Numbered from the stretch's first letter, positions 1 through 9,572 are shown. The stretch: DNA of 32,991 nt from Flavobacteriaceae bacterium (GCA_030828745.1 JAURBX010000005.1:1-32991), one strand, 5' to 3'. Notes: generated by a model not told the origin, from the letters alone. Made by a program: numbers and translations.

Positions 1-4
1 AAGT

Positions 5-176
5 TTATAAGTCTATCAAAAGAGACAGTGCTCCCCATTCTTTTTGTGCTCTTGATAGCTCTTCTTCCGAAGGACTAAACTGTCATTAGCTCAACGTTTT
101 TTGTTGAGGTAACATTCTCTGCATGTGTAAATACTAAGTGACCTAAACCCACAATTCCTACTCGAATTGTATTCAT
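5..176 (-). pseudogene. Gfo/Idh/MocA-family oxidoreductase, N-terminal fragment with disrupted frame, truncated by window edge
   Basis: Minus-strand ATG at 174-176 gives MNTIRVGIVGLGHLVFTHAENVTSTKNVELMTV then TAG (75-77). A shifted frame continues SPSEEELSRAQKEWGALSLLIDL then TAA (5-7). The GIVGLGHLG-type Rossmann start and the EEELSRAQKEWGA continuation resemble the Gfo/Idh/MocA N-terminus. Confidence 0.6.
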
Positions 177-306
177 TTATTGTAAATGATCTCACTTGAA
201 TATAATAATAAAAGAATTTCAGTATGTTTTTTAAGTTGAGGTGATGTGTGAGATTAACTCCAAAAACCCTTCCAATCTCCCTTTTATGCAGTGTTTTACT
301 CTTAGG

Positions 307-738
307 TCACAACTTTTTTACCACATAAGTGACTACTCCCCAGATAATTAATTCGTTTTCTTCGGTAATTTTTATGGCTTGGTATTTTGGATTTTCAGGA
401 ATCAAAAGGATTTCGTCTTTTGTTACTTTGAGACGTTTTACGGTAAATTCTCCATCAATAAAACAAATGGCAATTTTATTATCCATGGGTTCTAGGCTTC
501 GATCGATGACTAACAAATCCCCATCGTCTAAGCCGGCTCCTTGCATGGATTCGCCAGAAACGCGAGCATAAAAAGTAGCTTCTTCGTTGCGAACCACCTC
601 TTGGTCAATGCTGATGCGTAATTCTTTAAAATCATCGGCAGGAGAGGGGAAGCCCGCAGAAACACCTTCTTGTGCCCAGTGCATTTTTTTTTGGTGCTCT
701 TGATCGGGGTGAAAGAAAACTAATTTTTGTGATTCCAT
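307..738 (-). CDS. umuD: UmuD-like S24 peptidase (DNA polymerase V autoproteolytic subunit)
   Basis: AGFPSPADDF cleavage region, SGESMQGAGLDDGDLLVIDRS (Ser active site) and DGEFTVKRL (Lys active site) match UmuD/LexA C-terminal peptidase motifs. Confidence 0.93.
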   Translation of the reverse strand: MESQKLVFFHPDQEHQKKMHWAQEGVSAGFPSPADDFKELRISIDQEVVRNEEATFYARVSGESMQGAGLDDGDLLVIDRSLEPMDNKIAICFIDGEFTVKRLKVTKDEILLIPENPKYQAIKITEENELIIWGVVTYVVKKL

Positions 739-742
739 CGGT

Positions 743-2002
743 TTATTTTACAATAATGATTTCATTGAGTTCTGTGGTGAAGCGATGTGATAAATGTTCT
801 TGCTTCATTTTCCACGTCCGCTTTAAATCTTGATTGGCCAATTTTATGCGATGGGGTCCAAAGCGCTGGTGAATTTTGTCGAGGCTTTGCATGACAGCCA
901 AATGTTTTTCGTTGTTATTTTGAAAAAGGGTTAATTGCCGTTCTTCTGTGGGAACAAGCCCCATGATCATGACCCCCGCTTTTTTATAATGAACCTCTTC
1001 TTTGAAAACTTTTGTCAAGCCCATCACAGCATATTTACTCAAGGTAATGCTTGAGTTGGTTGTATAGGGCAGGGGCAGTACACAGCTATTTCGATAGGGA
1101 ATACTTCCTTTTTTATGGGGGTCACTTCTCACAAAAACCAGAAGTGCATTGCAGCTACTTTTTTGCTTCCTCATTTTTTCCGCACAACTTGTGGCAAAGG
1201 TTGAGATGCGTTCTTCCAAATCTGAAAAATGAGTAAGAGTTCCCTCAAAGCTTCGAGTGGTGGCAATTCCTTTTTTTGGAGGAATAATTTCTTCGAGTTG
1301 TATAGACGGAATGCCCTGTAGATCTTTTTTTAATCGTAAACCCAAGATGCTCATGTGCTTTCGAACCCAGTCGTTGGGGAGTCTGGTAAATGCCAAAGCA
1401 TTGGTAACTCCCATGGCTTCCAGGCGTTTTCTGTGTTGCCTTCCAATACCCCAAACATCGCCTATTTCAGTCCATTGCAAGGCTTTGATTCTTTTTTCTT
1501 CAGTGTCAATGCAATAGACACCTCGGGTACGGTCGGCAAATTTTTTAGCAATTTTATTGGCGATTTTGGCCAAGGCTTTTGTGGGTGCCATTCCTACCGA
1601 AACAGGAATGCCTGTCCACTGGCGTACTTGTTTGCGCATTCGATGCCCTTCTTGCTCTAGGTCAAATAAATCAAAGCCTTTAAATTGTAAAAAAGCTTCA
1701 TCGATACTATAAACTTCCAAATTAGGCGTGTATTTTTCTAGTATAGTCATTACCCGACTGCTCATGTCGCCATAAAGGGGATAGTTGGAAGAAAATACTT
1801 TGATGCCTTGTTGCTTAAATTGTTGTTTGTATTGGAAAGCAGGAGCTCCCATGGGAATTCCTAGTGCCTTAGCTTCATTGCTTCGTGCAATCACACAGCC
1901 GTCATTATTGGAAAGAATGACCACCGGTTTGCCTTCCCATTGGGGTTGAAAAACCCGCTCACAGGAAGCGTAAAAATTGTTACAATCAACAAGTGCAAAC
2001 AT
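743..2002 (-). CDS. umuC: Y-family DNA polymerase UmuC
   Basis: MFALVDCNNFYASCERVFQPQWEGKPVVILSNNDGCVIARSNEAKALGIPMG, YSIDEAFL and GIGRQ are classical UmuC motifs. The start is trimmed from the ORF track (2107) to the MFALVDCNN Met at 2000-2002. Confidence 0.95.
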   Translation of the reverse strand: MFALVDCNNFYASCERVFQPQWEGKPVVILSNNDGCVIARSNEAKALGIPMGAPAFQYKQQFKQQGIKVFSSNYPLYGDMSSRVMTILEKYTPNLEVYSIDEAFLQFKGFDLFDLEQEGHRMRKQVRQWTGIPVSVGMAPTKALAKIANKIAKKFADRTRGVYCIDTEEKRIKALQWTEIGDVWGIGRQHRKRLEAMGVTNALAFTRLPNDWVRKHMSILGLRLKKDLQGIPSIQLEEIIPPKKGIATTRSFEGTLTHFSDLEERISTFATSCAEKMRKQKSSCNALLVFVRSDPHKKGSIPYRNSCVLPLPYTTNSSITLSKYAVMGLTKVFKEEVHYKKAGVMIMGLVPTEERQLTLFQNNNEKHLAVMQSLDKIHQRFGPHRIKLANQDLKRTWKMKQEHLSHRFTTELNEIIIVK

Positions 2003-2148
2003 GTCTAAAAAGGTATTAAAATGTTCCTGAATAAAAAGAGGATTTCTTCTTTTTTTCTTCTTTTTGGACTTCTTTTTTTTTGAAGAAAATTTTGAAGTGA
2101 AAAACATGGATTTTTTAATAAATAAAGACCCACTTTAGGTAAAAGTTG

Positions 2149-2156
2149 TAATTTTG
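2149..2156 (+). promoter_or_regulatory. Putative Bacteroidota -7 element (TAATTTTG) upstream of sucA
   Basis: Matches TAnnTTTG about 30 nt upstream of the sucA ATG; no clear -33 TTTG identified. Confidence 0.35.
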
Positions 2157-2185
2157 ACTTTAGGATTTTAGTATCAAACCATTGC

Positions 2186-4969
2186 ATGGATAAATATTCG
2201 TTTTTAAACGCTGCTCACACTGCATATTTTGCGGAACTATATGATCAATATTTACAGCAGCCCGATAGTGTAGAGCCCAGTTGGAGAGCTTTTTTTCAAG
2301 GATTTGACTTTGGAATGGAAAACAGTGGTACGGGAACGGTTGAAACTCAAGTCGGCGAGGCACAAATAGAAGTACCTGAGCAAGTGCAAAAAGAATTTCG
2401 TGTTGTAAAATTGATCGATGGGTACCGCACGCGTGGACATTTATTTACCAAAACGAACCCGGTTCGTGACCGAAGAAAATATACCCCCACCCTTGACATT
2501 GAAAATTTTGGTTTGTCACAGGGAGATTTATCCACGGTTTTCAATGCAGGAGAAATTATGGGCATTGGCCCCAGTTCCTTAAAGATAATCATTCAGCATT
2601 TGCAGAATATTTATTGTGATTCTATTGGGATTGAATATATGTATATCCGGAATCCAGAAAAGTTGAATTGGATTCAACAACGTTTAAATATTAACGATAA
2701 TCATCCTAAATTTTCAATAGAGCAAAAAAAACACATTCTTAAAAAACTAAATCAAGCCGTTAGTTTCGAGAATTTTTTGCATACCAAATACGTCGGGCAA
2801 AAACGTTTTTCCCTTGAAGGAGGCGAATCTTTAATTCCGGCGATAGACGCTATAGTAGAGGCCGCTGCGAATCAAGGTGTGGAAGAGTTTGTCATGGGTA
2901 TGGCGCATAGAGGACGATTGAATACCTTGACGAATATTTTTGGAAAGTCAAGTAAAGATATTTTTAGTGAATTTGATGGAAAGGATTATGAAGAAGTTAT
3001 TTTTGATGGTGATGTAAAATACCATTTAGGATGGACTGCACAGCGGGTAACCGATACTGGTAAGCAAATCAACATGAATATTGCGCCCAATCCCTCGCAT
3101 CTTGAAACAGTAGGAGCAGTAGTAGAGGGAATTGCACGTGCCAAACTAGAAAATAGATTCAATGGCAATACCGATAAAGTTTTGCCCATTATTGTACATG
3201 GAGATGCAGCAATTGCCGGACAGGGCTTGCCGTATGAAATTGTTCAGATGGCGGGTCTAAAAGGCTACGGTACAGGGGGAACAATTCATATTGTGGTGAA
3301 CAACCAAATTGGGTTTACTACGAATTATCTAGATGCTAGAACCAGTACATATTGTACCGATGTGGCCAAAGTGACACTTTCTCCTGTGATGCATGTCAAT
3401 TCAGATGATGCTGAAGCGGTTGTACATGCTACTTTATTTGCACTAGATTACAGAATGCGTTTTGGAGTTGATGTTTTTATTGATCTTTTAGGATATAGAA
3501 AATATGGACATAATGAAGGGGATGAACCTCGATTTACCCAACCTAAATTATACAAGGCCATTGCAAAGCAGCAAAACCCAAGAGATATTTATGCCACAGT
3601 CCTTAAAGCTGGAGGTATTATTGATGACCACTATGTTAAAGCCTTAGAAAAGGAATACAAGAGCTCTTTAGAACATGATTTGGAGGATTCGCGTAAAATA
3701 AAAACAACAGTCATCACCCCCTTTATGGCAGATGAATGGAAAGCTTTTGAACGTGTAGATGAAAATGAAATGAGTAAAACCGTTTCGACAGGAGTTACAA
3801 AAGCCCTTTTGGATGCTACTGCTGATACGATTACTTCATTACCTAGTGAATATAATTATTTGCGAAAAATTGAGCGACTAATTGCTGATCGTAAAGTCAT
3901 GTACTACGATAAAAATCAAATGGACTGGGCCATGGGTGAATTGTTAGCCTATGGTACTTTACTACAAGAGGGATATAATGTAAGATTGTCTGGTCAAGAT
4001 GTTGAACGGGGTACATTTTCGCATCGTCATGCGGTCATAAAATCAGAAAATGCTGAAGATGAAATTGTTTTATTGAATCGGATTAAACCTAAAAAACAGG
4101 GACATTTTAGCGCTTATAATTCACTCTTGTCAGAGTATGGCGTCATGGGATTTGATTATGGCTATGCCATGGCAAGTCCAAATACACTAACCCTTTGGGA
4201 AGCTCAGTTTGGAGATTTTTCAAATGGAGCCCAGATCATGCTTGATCAGTATATCTCTTCTGCTGAAGATAAATGGAAGCTTCAAAATGGATTGGTATTA
4301 CTTTTACCTCACGGATATGAAGGGCAAGGCGCAGAACACTCTTCGGCAAGAATGGAACGCTATCTTCAGCTTTGTGCCAAAGACAATATGTTTGTAGCAA
4401 ATTGTACTACACCAGCCAATATGTTTCATATTTTGAGACGACAGATGAAGACCAAATACCGAAAACCTTTAATCGTATTTACACCCAAAAGTCTATTGCG
4501 TCACCCCCAAGCGGTTTCGACAAAAGAAGAATTTATTGAAGGTTCCTTTCAACCACTAATTTCGGATGAAACGGTAAACGCTAAGGACGTTAAATCAGTC
4601 GTTTTTTGTTCAGGGAAATTTTATTACGATTTGTACAAAGCGAGAGAAGAAAGAGGACGTATGGATGTTGCATTGATTCGTTTGGAACAACTTTTCCCAT
4701 TACCTGTAGTAGATATCGAAGCTACCCTAGCTCAGTTTATAAATGCAAGTGATATTGTTTGGGCACAAGAAGAACCTAGAAATATGGGAGCTTGGAGCTT
4801 TTTGTTATTACACTTACCCAATTCACAACGTTTTAGACCCGCTACAAGACGTTATTATGGTGCTCCCGCAGCAGGAAGCGCAATTCGTTTTCAAAGACGA
4901 CATCAGCAAGTAATTGATTATGTTTTTGATCCCAAACAAGATAATTTTATAAGAACACCTAAGAAATAG
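2186..4969 (+). CDS. sucA: 2-oxoglutarate dehydrogenase E1 component
   Basis: 927 aa; YLQQPDSVEPSWRAFFQGF N-terminus, GMAHRGRLNTL, HGDAAIAGQG, YRKYGHNEGDEPRFTQPKLYK, LPHGYEGQGAEHSSARMERYLQL. Confidence 0.98.
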   Translation: MDKYSFLNAAHTAYFAELYDQYLQQPDSVEPSWRAFFQGFDFGMENSGTGTVETQVGEAQIEVPEQVQKEFRVVKLIDGYRTRGHLFTKTNPVRDRRKYTPTLDIENFGLSQGDLSTVFNAGEIMGIGPSSLKIIIQHLQNIYCDSIGIEYMYIRNPEKLNWIQQRLNINDNHPKFSIEQKKHILKKLNQAVSFENFLHTKYVGQKRFSLEGGESLIPAIDAIVEAAANQGVEEFVMGMAHRGRLNTLTNIFGKSSKDIFSEFDGKDYEEVIFDGDVKYHLGWTAQRVTDTGKQINMNIAPNPSHLETVGAVVEGIARAKLENRFNGNTDKVLPIIVHGDAAIAGQGLPYEIVQMAGLKGYGTGGTIHIVVNNQIGFTTNYLDARTSTYCTDVAKVTLSPVMHVNSDDAEAVVHATLFALDYRMRFGVDVFIDLLGYRKYGHNEGDEPRFTQPKLYKAIAKQQNPRDIYATVLKAGGIIDDHYVKALEKEYKSSLEHDLEDSRKIKTTVITPFMADEWKAFERVDENEMSKTVSTGVTKALLDATADTITSLPSEYNYLRKIERLIADRKVMYYDKNQMDWAMGELLAYGTLLQEGYNVRLSGQDVERGTFSHRHAVIKSENAEDEIVLLNRIKPKKQGHFSAYNSLLSEYGVMGFDYGYAMASPNTLTLWEAQFGDFSNGAQIMLDQYISSAEDKWKLQNGLVLLLPHGYEGQGAEHSSARMERYLQLCAKDNMFVANCTTPANMFHILRRQMKTKYRKPLIVFTPKSLLRHPQAVSTKEEFIEGSFQPLISDETVNAKDVKSVVFCSGKFYYDLYKAREERGRMDVALIRLEQLFPLPVVDIEATLAQFINASDIVWAQEEPRNMGAWSFLLLHLPNSQRFRPATRRYYGAPAAGSAIRFQRRHQQVIDYVFDPKQDNFIRTPKK

Positions 4970-4972
4970 ATC

Positions 4973-6184
4973 ATGATTTTAGAAATGAAAGTTCCTTCAC
5001 CAGGAGAATCGATCACCGAAGTAGAGATTGCACAATGGCTTGTAGCCGATGGAGATTACGTAGAAAAAGATCAAGCGATTGCGGAGGTAGATTCTGACAA
5101 GGCTACTTTAGAACTTCCTGCAGAGCTTAGTGGAACAATTACACTCAAGGCTGAGGAAGGAGACGCAGTAGCTGTAGGAGCTATTGTTTGTTTGATCGAT
5201 ACTGAAGGTCAAGCTCCAGAAGGTCAGTCAGCTTCTAAGGAAGCTAGCCCCGTAGCGGTAAGCTCTGAAGCGCTCAAACCAACTCCAGTTGAAGAGACTT
5301 CTTATGCAACGCAGACCCCTTCTCCTGCGGCAAGAAAAATAATTGCTGAAAAAGGAATGGATCCAAAGGCTATTCAAGGTACAGGAAGAGCCGGGAGAAT
5401 TACCAAAGAAGATGCAGTAAAAGCAGTTCCTTCAATGGGAACCCAGCCTGAATGGGGAGACCGGTCGCAAAACAGATCAAAACTTTCCATGTTACGTCGT
5501 AAAGTGGCAGAAAGATTAGTGGCTGCAAAAAATGAGACTGCTATGTTGACGACTTTCAATGAGGCAGATATGGCTCCAATTTTTGCTGTTCGTAATGCAC
5601 ACAAAGATGCATTTCTAGAAAAGCATGGAGTTAAACTTGGGTTTATGAGTTTTTTCACAAAAGCAGTAGTTCGTGCATTGGGTCTTTTTCCAGATGTAAA
5701 TTCTATGATGGATGGGGATTATAAAATCGCCTATGATTATTGTGATATTAGTGTTGCCGTTTCAGGTCCAAAAGGATTGATGGTTCCTGTGGTTCGCAAT
5801 GCAGAAACACTTTCCTTTAGCGGAATTGAAAAAGAAATAGGACGTTTAGCCGTTCGTGCACGTGACGGAAAAATTACCGTCGATGACATGACAGGAGGTA
5901 CTTTTACCATCTCAAATGGAGGCGTTTTTGGATCCATGTTGTCCACCCCCATTATCAATCCACCTCAATCAGGAATCTTAGGAATGCACAACATCATTGA
6001 GCGACCCGTGGCAATCAAGGGTAAGGTTGAAATCCGTCCCATGATGTATTTAGCCTTGTCTTATGATCATCGAATTATTGATGGGAGAGAATCGGTAGGA
6101 TTTTTAGTAGCTGTAAAAGAAGCTTTAGAGGATCCTATAACACATCTCATGGATGGCGATGCAAAAAAAGCCTTTGAATTATAA
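4973..6184 (+). CDS. sucB: Dihydrolipoyllysine-residue succinyltransferase (E2 of 2-oxoglutarate dehydrogenase)
   Basis: Lipoyl domain [15 protein letters not shown]3-binding domain [33 protein letters not shown], catalytic [14 protein letters not shown]. Confidence 0.97.
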   Translation: MILEMKVPSPGESITEVEIAQWLVADGDYVEKDQAIAEVDSDKATLELPAELSGTITLKAEEGDAVAVGAIVCLIDTEGQAPEGQSASKEASPVAVSSEALKPTPVEETSYATQTPSPAARKIIAEKGMDPKAIQGTGRAGRITKEDAVKAVPSMGTQPEWGDRSQNRSKLSMLRRKVAERLVAAKNETAMLTTFNEADMAPIFAVRNAHKDAFLEKHGVKLGFMSFFTKAVVRALGLFPDVNSMMDGDYKIAYDYCDISVAVSGPKGLMVPVVRNAETLSFSGIEKEIGRLAVRARDGKITVDDMTGGTFTISNGGVFGSMLSTPIINPPQSGILGMHNIIERPVAIKGKVEIRPMMYLALSYDHRIIDGRESVGFLVAVKEALEDPITHLMDGDAKKAFEL

Positions 6185-6586
6185 CCAGAGCTTTCGCATT
6201 CGGTAGTCGATAACAGCTTTATTCTTTTTTAAAAAATCAGCTCCAATGATGCCATCTATGGCGGAAGACCCTTGAGAGGATAAGGTAGAGTTAATGTGGG
6301 TTAAGTCAAGTAAAACAAAGCTTAATTTACCTACCTCATATCTTCCCAGTTGTAATTTACTTTTTCGAGTCAGTATCGCTTCCATTTTGCCTTTACTTGC
6401 ACCAGCGGCGTCAAAAGGATCTCCTTTACTCCTTAATTTAAAGTGGTCTTGTAATTTGGAGTGGATGCAGCTACTTGAAGCGCCTGTGTCAACGAGTAAC
6501 TGACATGCAACTCCGTTTATATGTGCCTTACAGATAATATGACGGGTTTTGGTAATTTGTAAAGAAACAGAAGGACGTATGTTCAT
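6179..6586 (-). CDS. Single-domain retropepsin-like (clan AA) aspartic protease
   Basis: 135 aa with [12 protein letters not shown] (DTGA active site) and [18 protein letters not shown]. Confidence 0.8.
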   Translation of the reverse strand: MNIRPSVSLQITKTRHIICKAHINGVACQLLVDTGASSSCIHSKLQDHFKLRSKGDPFDAAGASKGKMEAILTRKSKLQLGRYEVGKLSFVLLDLTHINSTLSSQGSSAIDGIIGADFLKKNKAVIDYRMRKLWL

Positions 6587-6619
6587 TTTGTGGATACTAT
6601 TCAGTCATTTGGCTTGATG

Positions 6620-6627
6620 CAAAAGTA
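6620..6627 (-). promoter_or_regulatory. Putative -7 element (TACTTTTG on minus) for the clan AA protease gene
   Basis: TAnnTTTG match, reverse complement CAAAAGTA, about 34 nt upstream of the start. Confidence 0.3.
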
Positions 6628-6667
6628 ATTGTTCCATTGAAACGAAAGCTTATTTTTTATAGTTAAG

Positions 6668-6675
6668 TATCTTTG
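6668..6675 (+). promoter_or_regulatory. Putative -7 element (TATCTTTG) for tatD
   Basis: TAnnTTTG match 21 nt upstream of the ATG at 6697. It overlaps the ORF-track TTG start at 6673, so 6697 is the likelier start. Confidence 0.4.
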
Positions 6676-6696
6676 TGTCTTGATAACGACTTGCAA

Positions 6697-7479
6697 ATGG
6701 AATTGATGGATACCCATACTCACTTATATGTTGAAGCCTTTGATGAAGATCAAAGTTTGGTAATTGAGCGTGCTCAGGCAGTTGGTGTACAGCACTTTTT
6801 TATTCCAGCAATAGACAGTACCTATATTGAAAGAATGTACGCGTTGGAAGCAGCCTATCCTGATCAAATTCATTTAATGGCTGGACTACACCCAACGCAT
6901 GTCAAGGAGAATTATAAAGAAGAACTGAAATTGGTTGAAGCTCAATTAAAGCAGCGAAAATTTTGTGCTATTGGTGAAATTGGGATGGATCTTTATTGGG
7001 ACAAAGAATTTATAAAGGAACAACAAGATGCTTTTTCACAACAGATAGCATGGGCTAAAACCTATTCACTCCCGATTGTGATTCACTGCAGAGCTGCTTT
7101 TGATGAAGTGTTTGAAGTTTTAGAACAACATAGGGGAGAGGGTTTGTTTGGTATTTTTCATTGTTTTACGGGAACCCTAGAAGAAGCTAAAAGAGCGATT
7201 GATTTAAATTTTAAGCTCGGAATCGGTGGAGTAGTCACCTTTAAGAATGGAAAGATTGATCAGTTCTTAAATGAAATTTCATTAGAATCTATAGTGTTGG
7301 AAACCGACGCACCTTATTTGGCTCCAGCTCCTCATCGCGGGAAGCGAAACGAAAGTAGTTACCTTACTTTGATTGCAGAAAAAGTAGCCCAATGTTATGG
7401 CGTTTCTATCGATGTCATTGCCAGAAAAACTTCAGAAAACGCCCTAACTATTTTTAAAAATCAAAAAATTAAATTTTAA
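6697..7479 (+). CDS. TatD-family metal-dependent hydrolase
   Basis: MELMDTHTHLY, GLHPTH, AIGEIGMDLYWD, PIVIHCRAAFDE, FHCFTG, LETDAPYLAPAPHRGKRNE. ATG at 6697 preferred to the upstream TTG. Confidence 0.94.
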   Translation: MELMDTHTHLYVEAFDEDQSLVIERAQAVGVQHFFIPAIDSTYIERMYALEAAYPDQIHLMAGLHPTHVKENYKEELKLVEAQLKQRKFCAIGEIGMDLYWDKEFIKEQQDAFSQQIAWAKTYSLPIVIHCRAAFDEVFEVLEQHRGEGLFGIFHCFTGTLEEAKRAIDLNFKLGIGGVVTFKNGKIDQFLNEISLESIVLETDAPYLAPAPHRGKRNESSYLTLIAEKVAQCYGVSIDVIARKTSENALTIFKNQKIKF

Positions 7480-7533
7480 AAAGTAAAATATTTTTTTAGA
7501 AAGATATTTTTCCCTTTATTTGGATATAGATTA

Positions 7534-7621
7534 AGAGAGGTGGCCGAGTGGTCGAAGGCGCACGCCTGGAAAGTGTGTATACGCCAAAAGCGTATCGAGG
7601 GTTCGAATCCCTTCCTCTCTG
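7534..7621 (+). tRNA. tRNA-Ser (anticodon GGA)
   Basis: Acceptor AGAGAGG/CCTCTCT, D-arm GGCCGAGTGGTCGAAGGC, anticodon loop CTGGAAA, long variable arm ATACGCcaaaaGCGTAT, T-arm GGGTTCGAATCCC, discriminator G; CCA not encoded. Confidence 0.95.
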
Positions 7622-7695
7622 CAAAAATGAATATGGTATATATTTTTTTTTATCTTTAACCGCATTTAATTAAAAAGAACTAACAATTAACTAAA

Positions 7696-8454
7696 ATGAA
7701 AAAATTATTTTTTGCCCTTACATTGCTAGGTTTTATGGCAACTGCCAACGCTACAATCGTTACTACTAGCCCCGTTGCTACTTCAATTTCTCAAGATGCT
7801 GATGATCAAGCCACGGCTGAATCTGCAACTTTTACTCAGGAATTAAAAAAACGTTTTATTGAAGGTGGACCAAGTTTCATGGGGATCGTATTGATCTGTT
7901 TGATCCTTGGATTAGCCATCGCTATTGAACGTATTATCTTTTTGAATTTAGCAACTACTAACACTAAGAAATTAACTGAAGGTGTTGAAGAAGCATTATC
8001 TTCAGGTGGTGTTGATGCTGCTAAAGAATATTGTAGAAATACAAAAGGACCCGTTGCTTCAATTTTTTATCAAGGTTTAGATAGAATGGATGAAGGCGTT
8101 GAAAGTGCTGAAAAAGCAGTTGTAGCTTATGGAGGTGTTCAAATGGGACAATTAGAAAAGAACGTATCTTGGATTTCTTTATTTATCGCATTGGCACCCA
8201 TGCTCGGGTTCATGGGAACGGTAATTGGGATGATTCAAGCATTTGATAAAATTGAAGCAGCTGGTGATATGCAGCCTTCACTTGTTGCAGGGGGTATTAA
8301 AGTGGCTCTTCTTACAACAGTATTCGGTCTTGTCGTAGCCATTATTCTTCAAGTATTTTATAACTATATTGTTGCAAAAATTGACAGTATTGTTAACGAT
8401 ATGGAAGATGCCTCAATCACATTGATTGACATCCTTGTTGCACAAAAAAAATAA
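7696..8454 (+). CDS. exbB: MotA/TolQ/ExbB proton channel family protein
   Basis: Signal-like N-terminus then GGPSFMGIVLICLILGLAIAIERII and SWISLFIALAPMLGFMGTVIGMIQAFDKIEAAGDMQPSLVAGGIKVALLTTVFGLVVAI. Confidence 0.93.
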   Translation: MKKLFFALTLLGFMATANATIVTTSPVATSISQDADDQATAESATFTQELKKRFIEGGPSFMGIVLICLILGLAIAIERIIFLNLATTNTKKLTEGVEEALSSGGVDAAKEYCRNTKGPVASIFYQGLDRMDEGVESAEKAVVAYGGVQMGQLEKNVSWISLFIALAPMLGFMGTVIGMIQAFDKIEAAGDMQPSLVAGGIKVALLTTVFGLVVAIILQVFYNYIVAKIDSIVNDMEDASITLIDILVAQKK

Positions 8455-8477
8455 TTAACCCTTAACAGCAATTCATT

Positions 8478-8927
8478 ATGAATATTCAAACAATTGTAAA
8501 AATTATTAGTGCTGTTTTTGGTTTGCTAGGCGTTGTATTCTTGTTCAGAGTTATTGGCGCAGGTGATGAAGAAATTAAAATGGCAGCCAGTATGGGCGAC
8601 TTTGGATCAGTATCTCCTTTAGTTACTCTATCTATTGCTATTCTAGTAATAACAGTAATTATCACTGTTTTGTTTTCGCTTTTAAACCTAGCTTCCAGTG
8701 GACAGAAATTAAAAAAATCACTCCTCTTTATAGGATGTTTTGTTATCGTGTTGGTTATCGCTTATGGGGCCTCCTCTGGTGTTGAAACACCTCTTAAAGA
8801 TGGTGAAATACTTTCTGCTAGTGGTTCTCGTTGGGTTGAAACAGGATTAAGAATGTTTTATCTTCTAGCAGCATTGGCTATTGGCTCTATGGTGTTTTTT
8901 GGAGGTAAAAAATTATTCAACAGATAG
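8478..8927 (+). CDS. Uncharacterised protein with about four predicted TM segments, within the exbB-exbD cluster
   Basis: 149 aa; hydrophobic stretches IISAVFGLLGVVFLF, LVTLSIAILVITVIITVLFSLL, LLFIGCFVIVLVIAYGA, MFYLLAALAIGSMVFFGG. It lies between exbB and exbD, same strand, short gaps. Confidence 0.85.
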   Translation: MNIQTIVKIISAVFGLLGVVFLFRVIGAGDEEIKMAASMGDFGSVSPLVTLSIAILVITVIITVLFSLLNLASSGQKLKKSLLFIGCFVIVLVIAYGASSGVETPLKDGEILSASGSRWVETGLRMFYLLAALAIGSMVFFGGKKLFNR

Positions 8928-8930
8928 ATT

Positions 8931-9560
8931 ATGGCAAAGAGAGCAGCACCCGAAGTTAATGCAGGTTCTATGGCCGACATTGCTTTTCTTCTTCTCATCT
9001 TCTTCTTGGTTACAACAACCATTGAAACGGATAGTGGATTGAATCGTAAGTTGCCACCGATGGAAGATCAAGTTGACCCTCCCATTATCAGACAGAAAAA
9101 CATCTTTACTGTTTTGGTAAGTAAAAACGATCAACTTCTTGTTGAGGAAGAGTTAGCAGATATCAAAGACTTACGTGCTTTGGCTGTTGAATTCCTTGAT
9201 AATGGAGCTGGAGTAGGAGATGAGGCCTGTGACTATTGTCAAGGGAAACGAGATGAAACATCATCAGACAATCCACATACAAAAGCCATTATTTCTTTAA
9301 AGAGTGATCGTGAAACTTCTTACAAGGTATATATCGCAGTTCAAAATGAATTGGTAGCTGCCTATAATGAGTTACGAAATCGAGAATTTTCTCGTTTGAA
9401 TCCTAATTTGGGTTTAAACTACGTAGAGGCTCAAAAGAAATATGATGACCCAAGAACCTCTGAAAATGATCGTGAGGAATTAAAACCAAAGTTAGATGTG
9501 GTAAAACAAATGTATCCACAAAAACTATCTGAGGCAGAATCAAGTAGTAAATCAAGCTAA
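8931..9560 (+). CDS. exbD: ExbD/TolR-type biopolymer transport protein
   Basis: VNAGSMADIAFLLLIFFLVTTTIETDSGLNRKLPP is the ExbD N-terminal TM helix with conserved Asp. Confidence 0.93.
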   Translation: MAKRAAPEVNAGSMADIAFLLLIFFLVTTTIETDSGLNRKLPPMEDQVDPPIIRQKNIFTVLVSKNDQLLVEEELADIKDLRALAVEFLDNGAGVGDEACDYCQGKRDETSSDNPHTKAIISLKSDRETSYKVYIAVQNELVAAYNELRNREFSRLNPNLGLNYVEAQKKYDDPRTSENDREELKPKLDVVKQMYPQKLSEAESSSKSS

Positions 9561-9572
9561 AACACTTAAGCT

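Noticed and set aside
329-571. Plus-strand ORF antisense to umuD and many similar small antisense ORFs in the track (e.g. 1051-1236, 15267-15554, 25244-25699)
   Set aside because: They lie wholly opposite strongly recognised genes and have no recognisable domains; expected shadow ORFs.
2005-2187. 60-aa minus-strand ORF upstream of umuC
   Set aside because: Low-complexity A-rich leader sequence in an alternative frame; no domain features.
6673-6696. Upstream TTG start for the TatD-family gene
   Set aside because: Overlaps the putative -7 promoter element; the ATG at 6697 fits the family N-terminus better.
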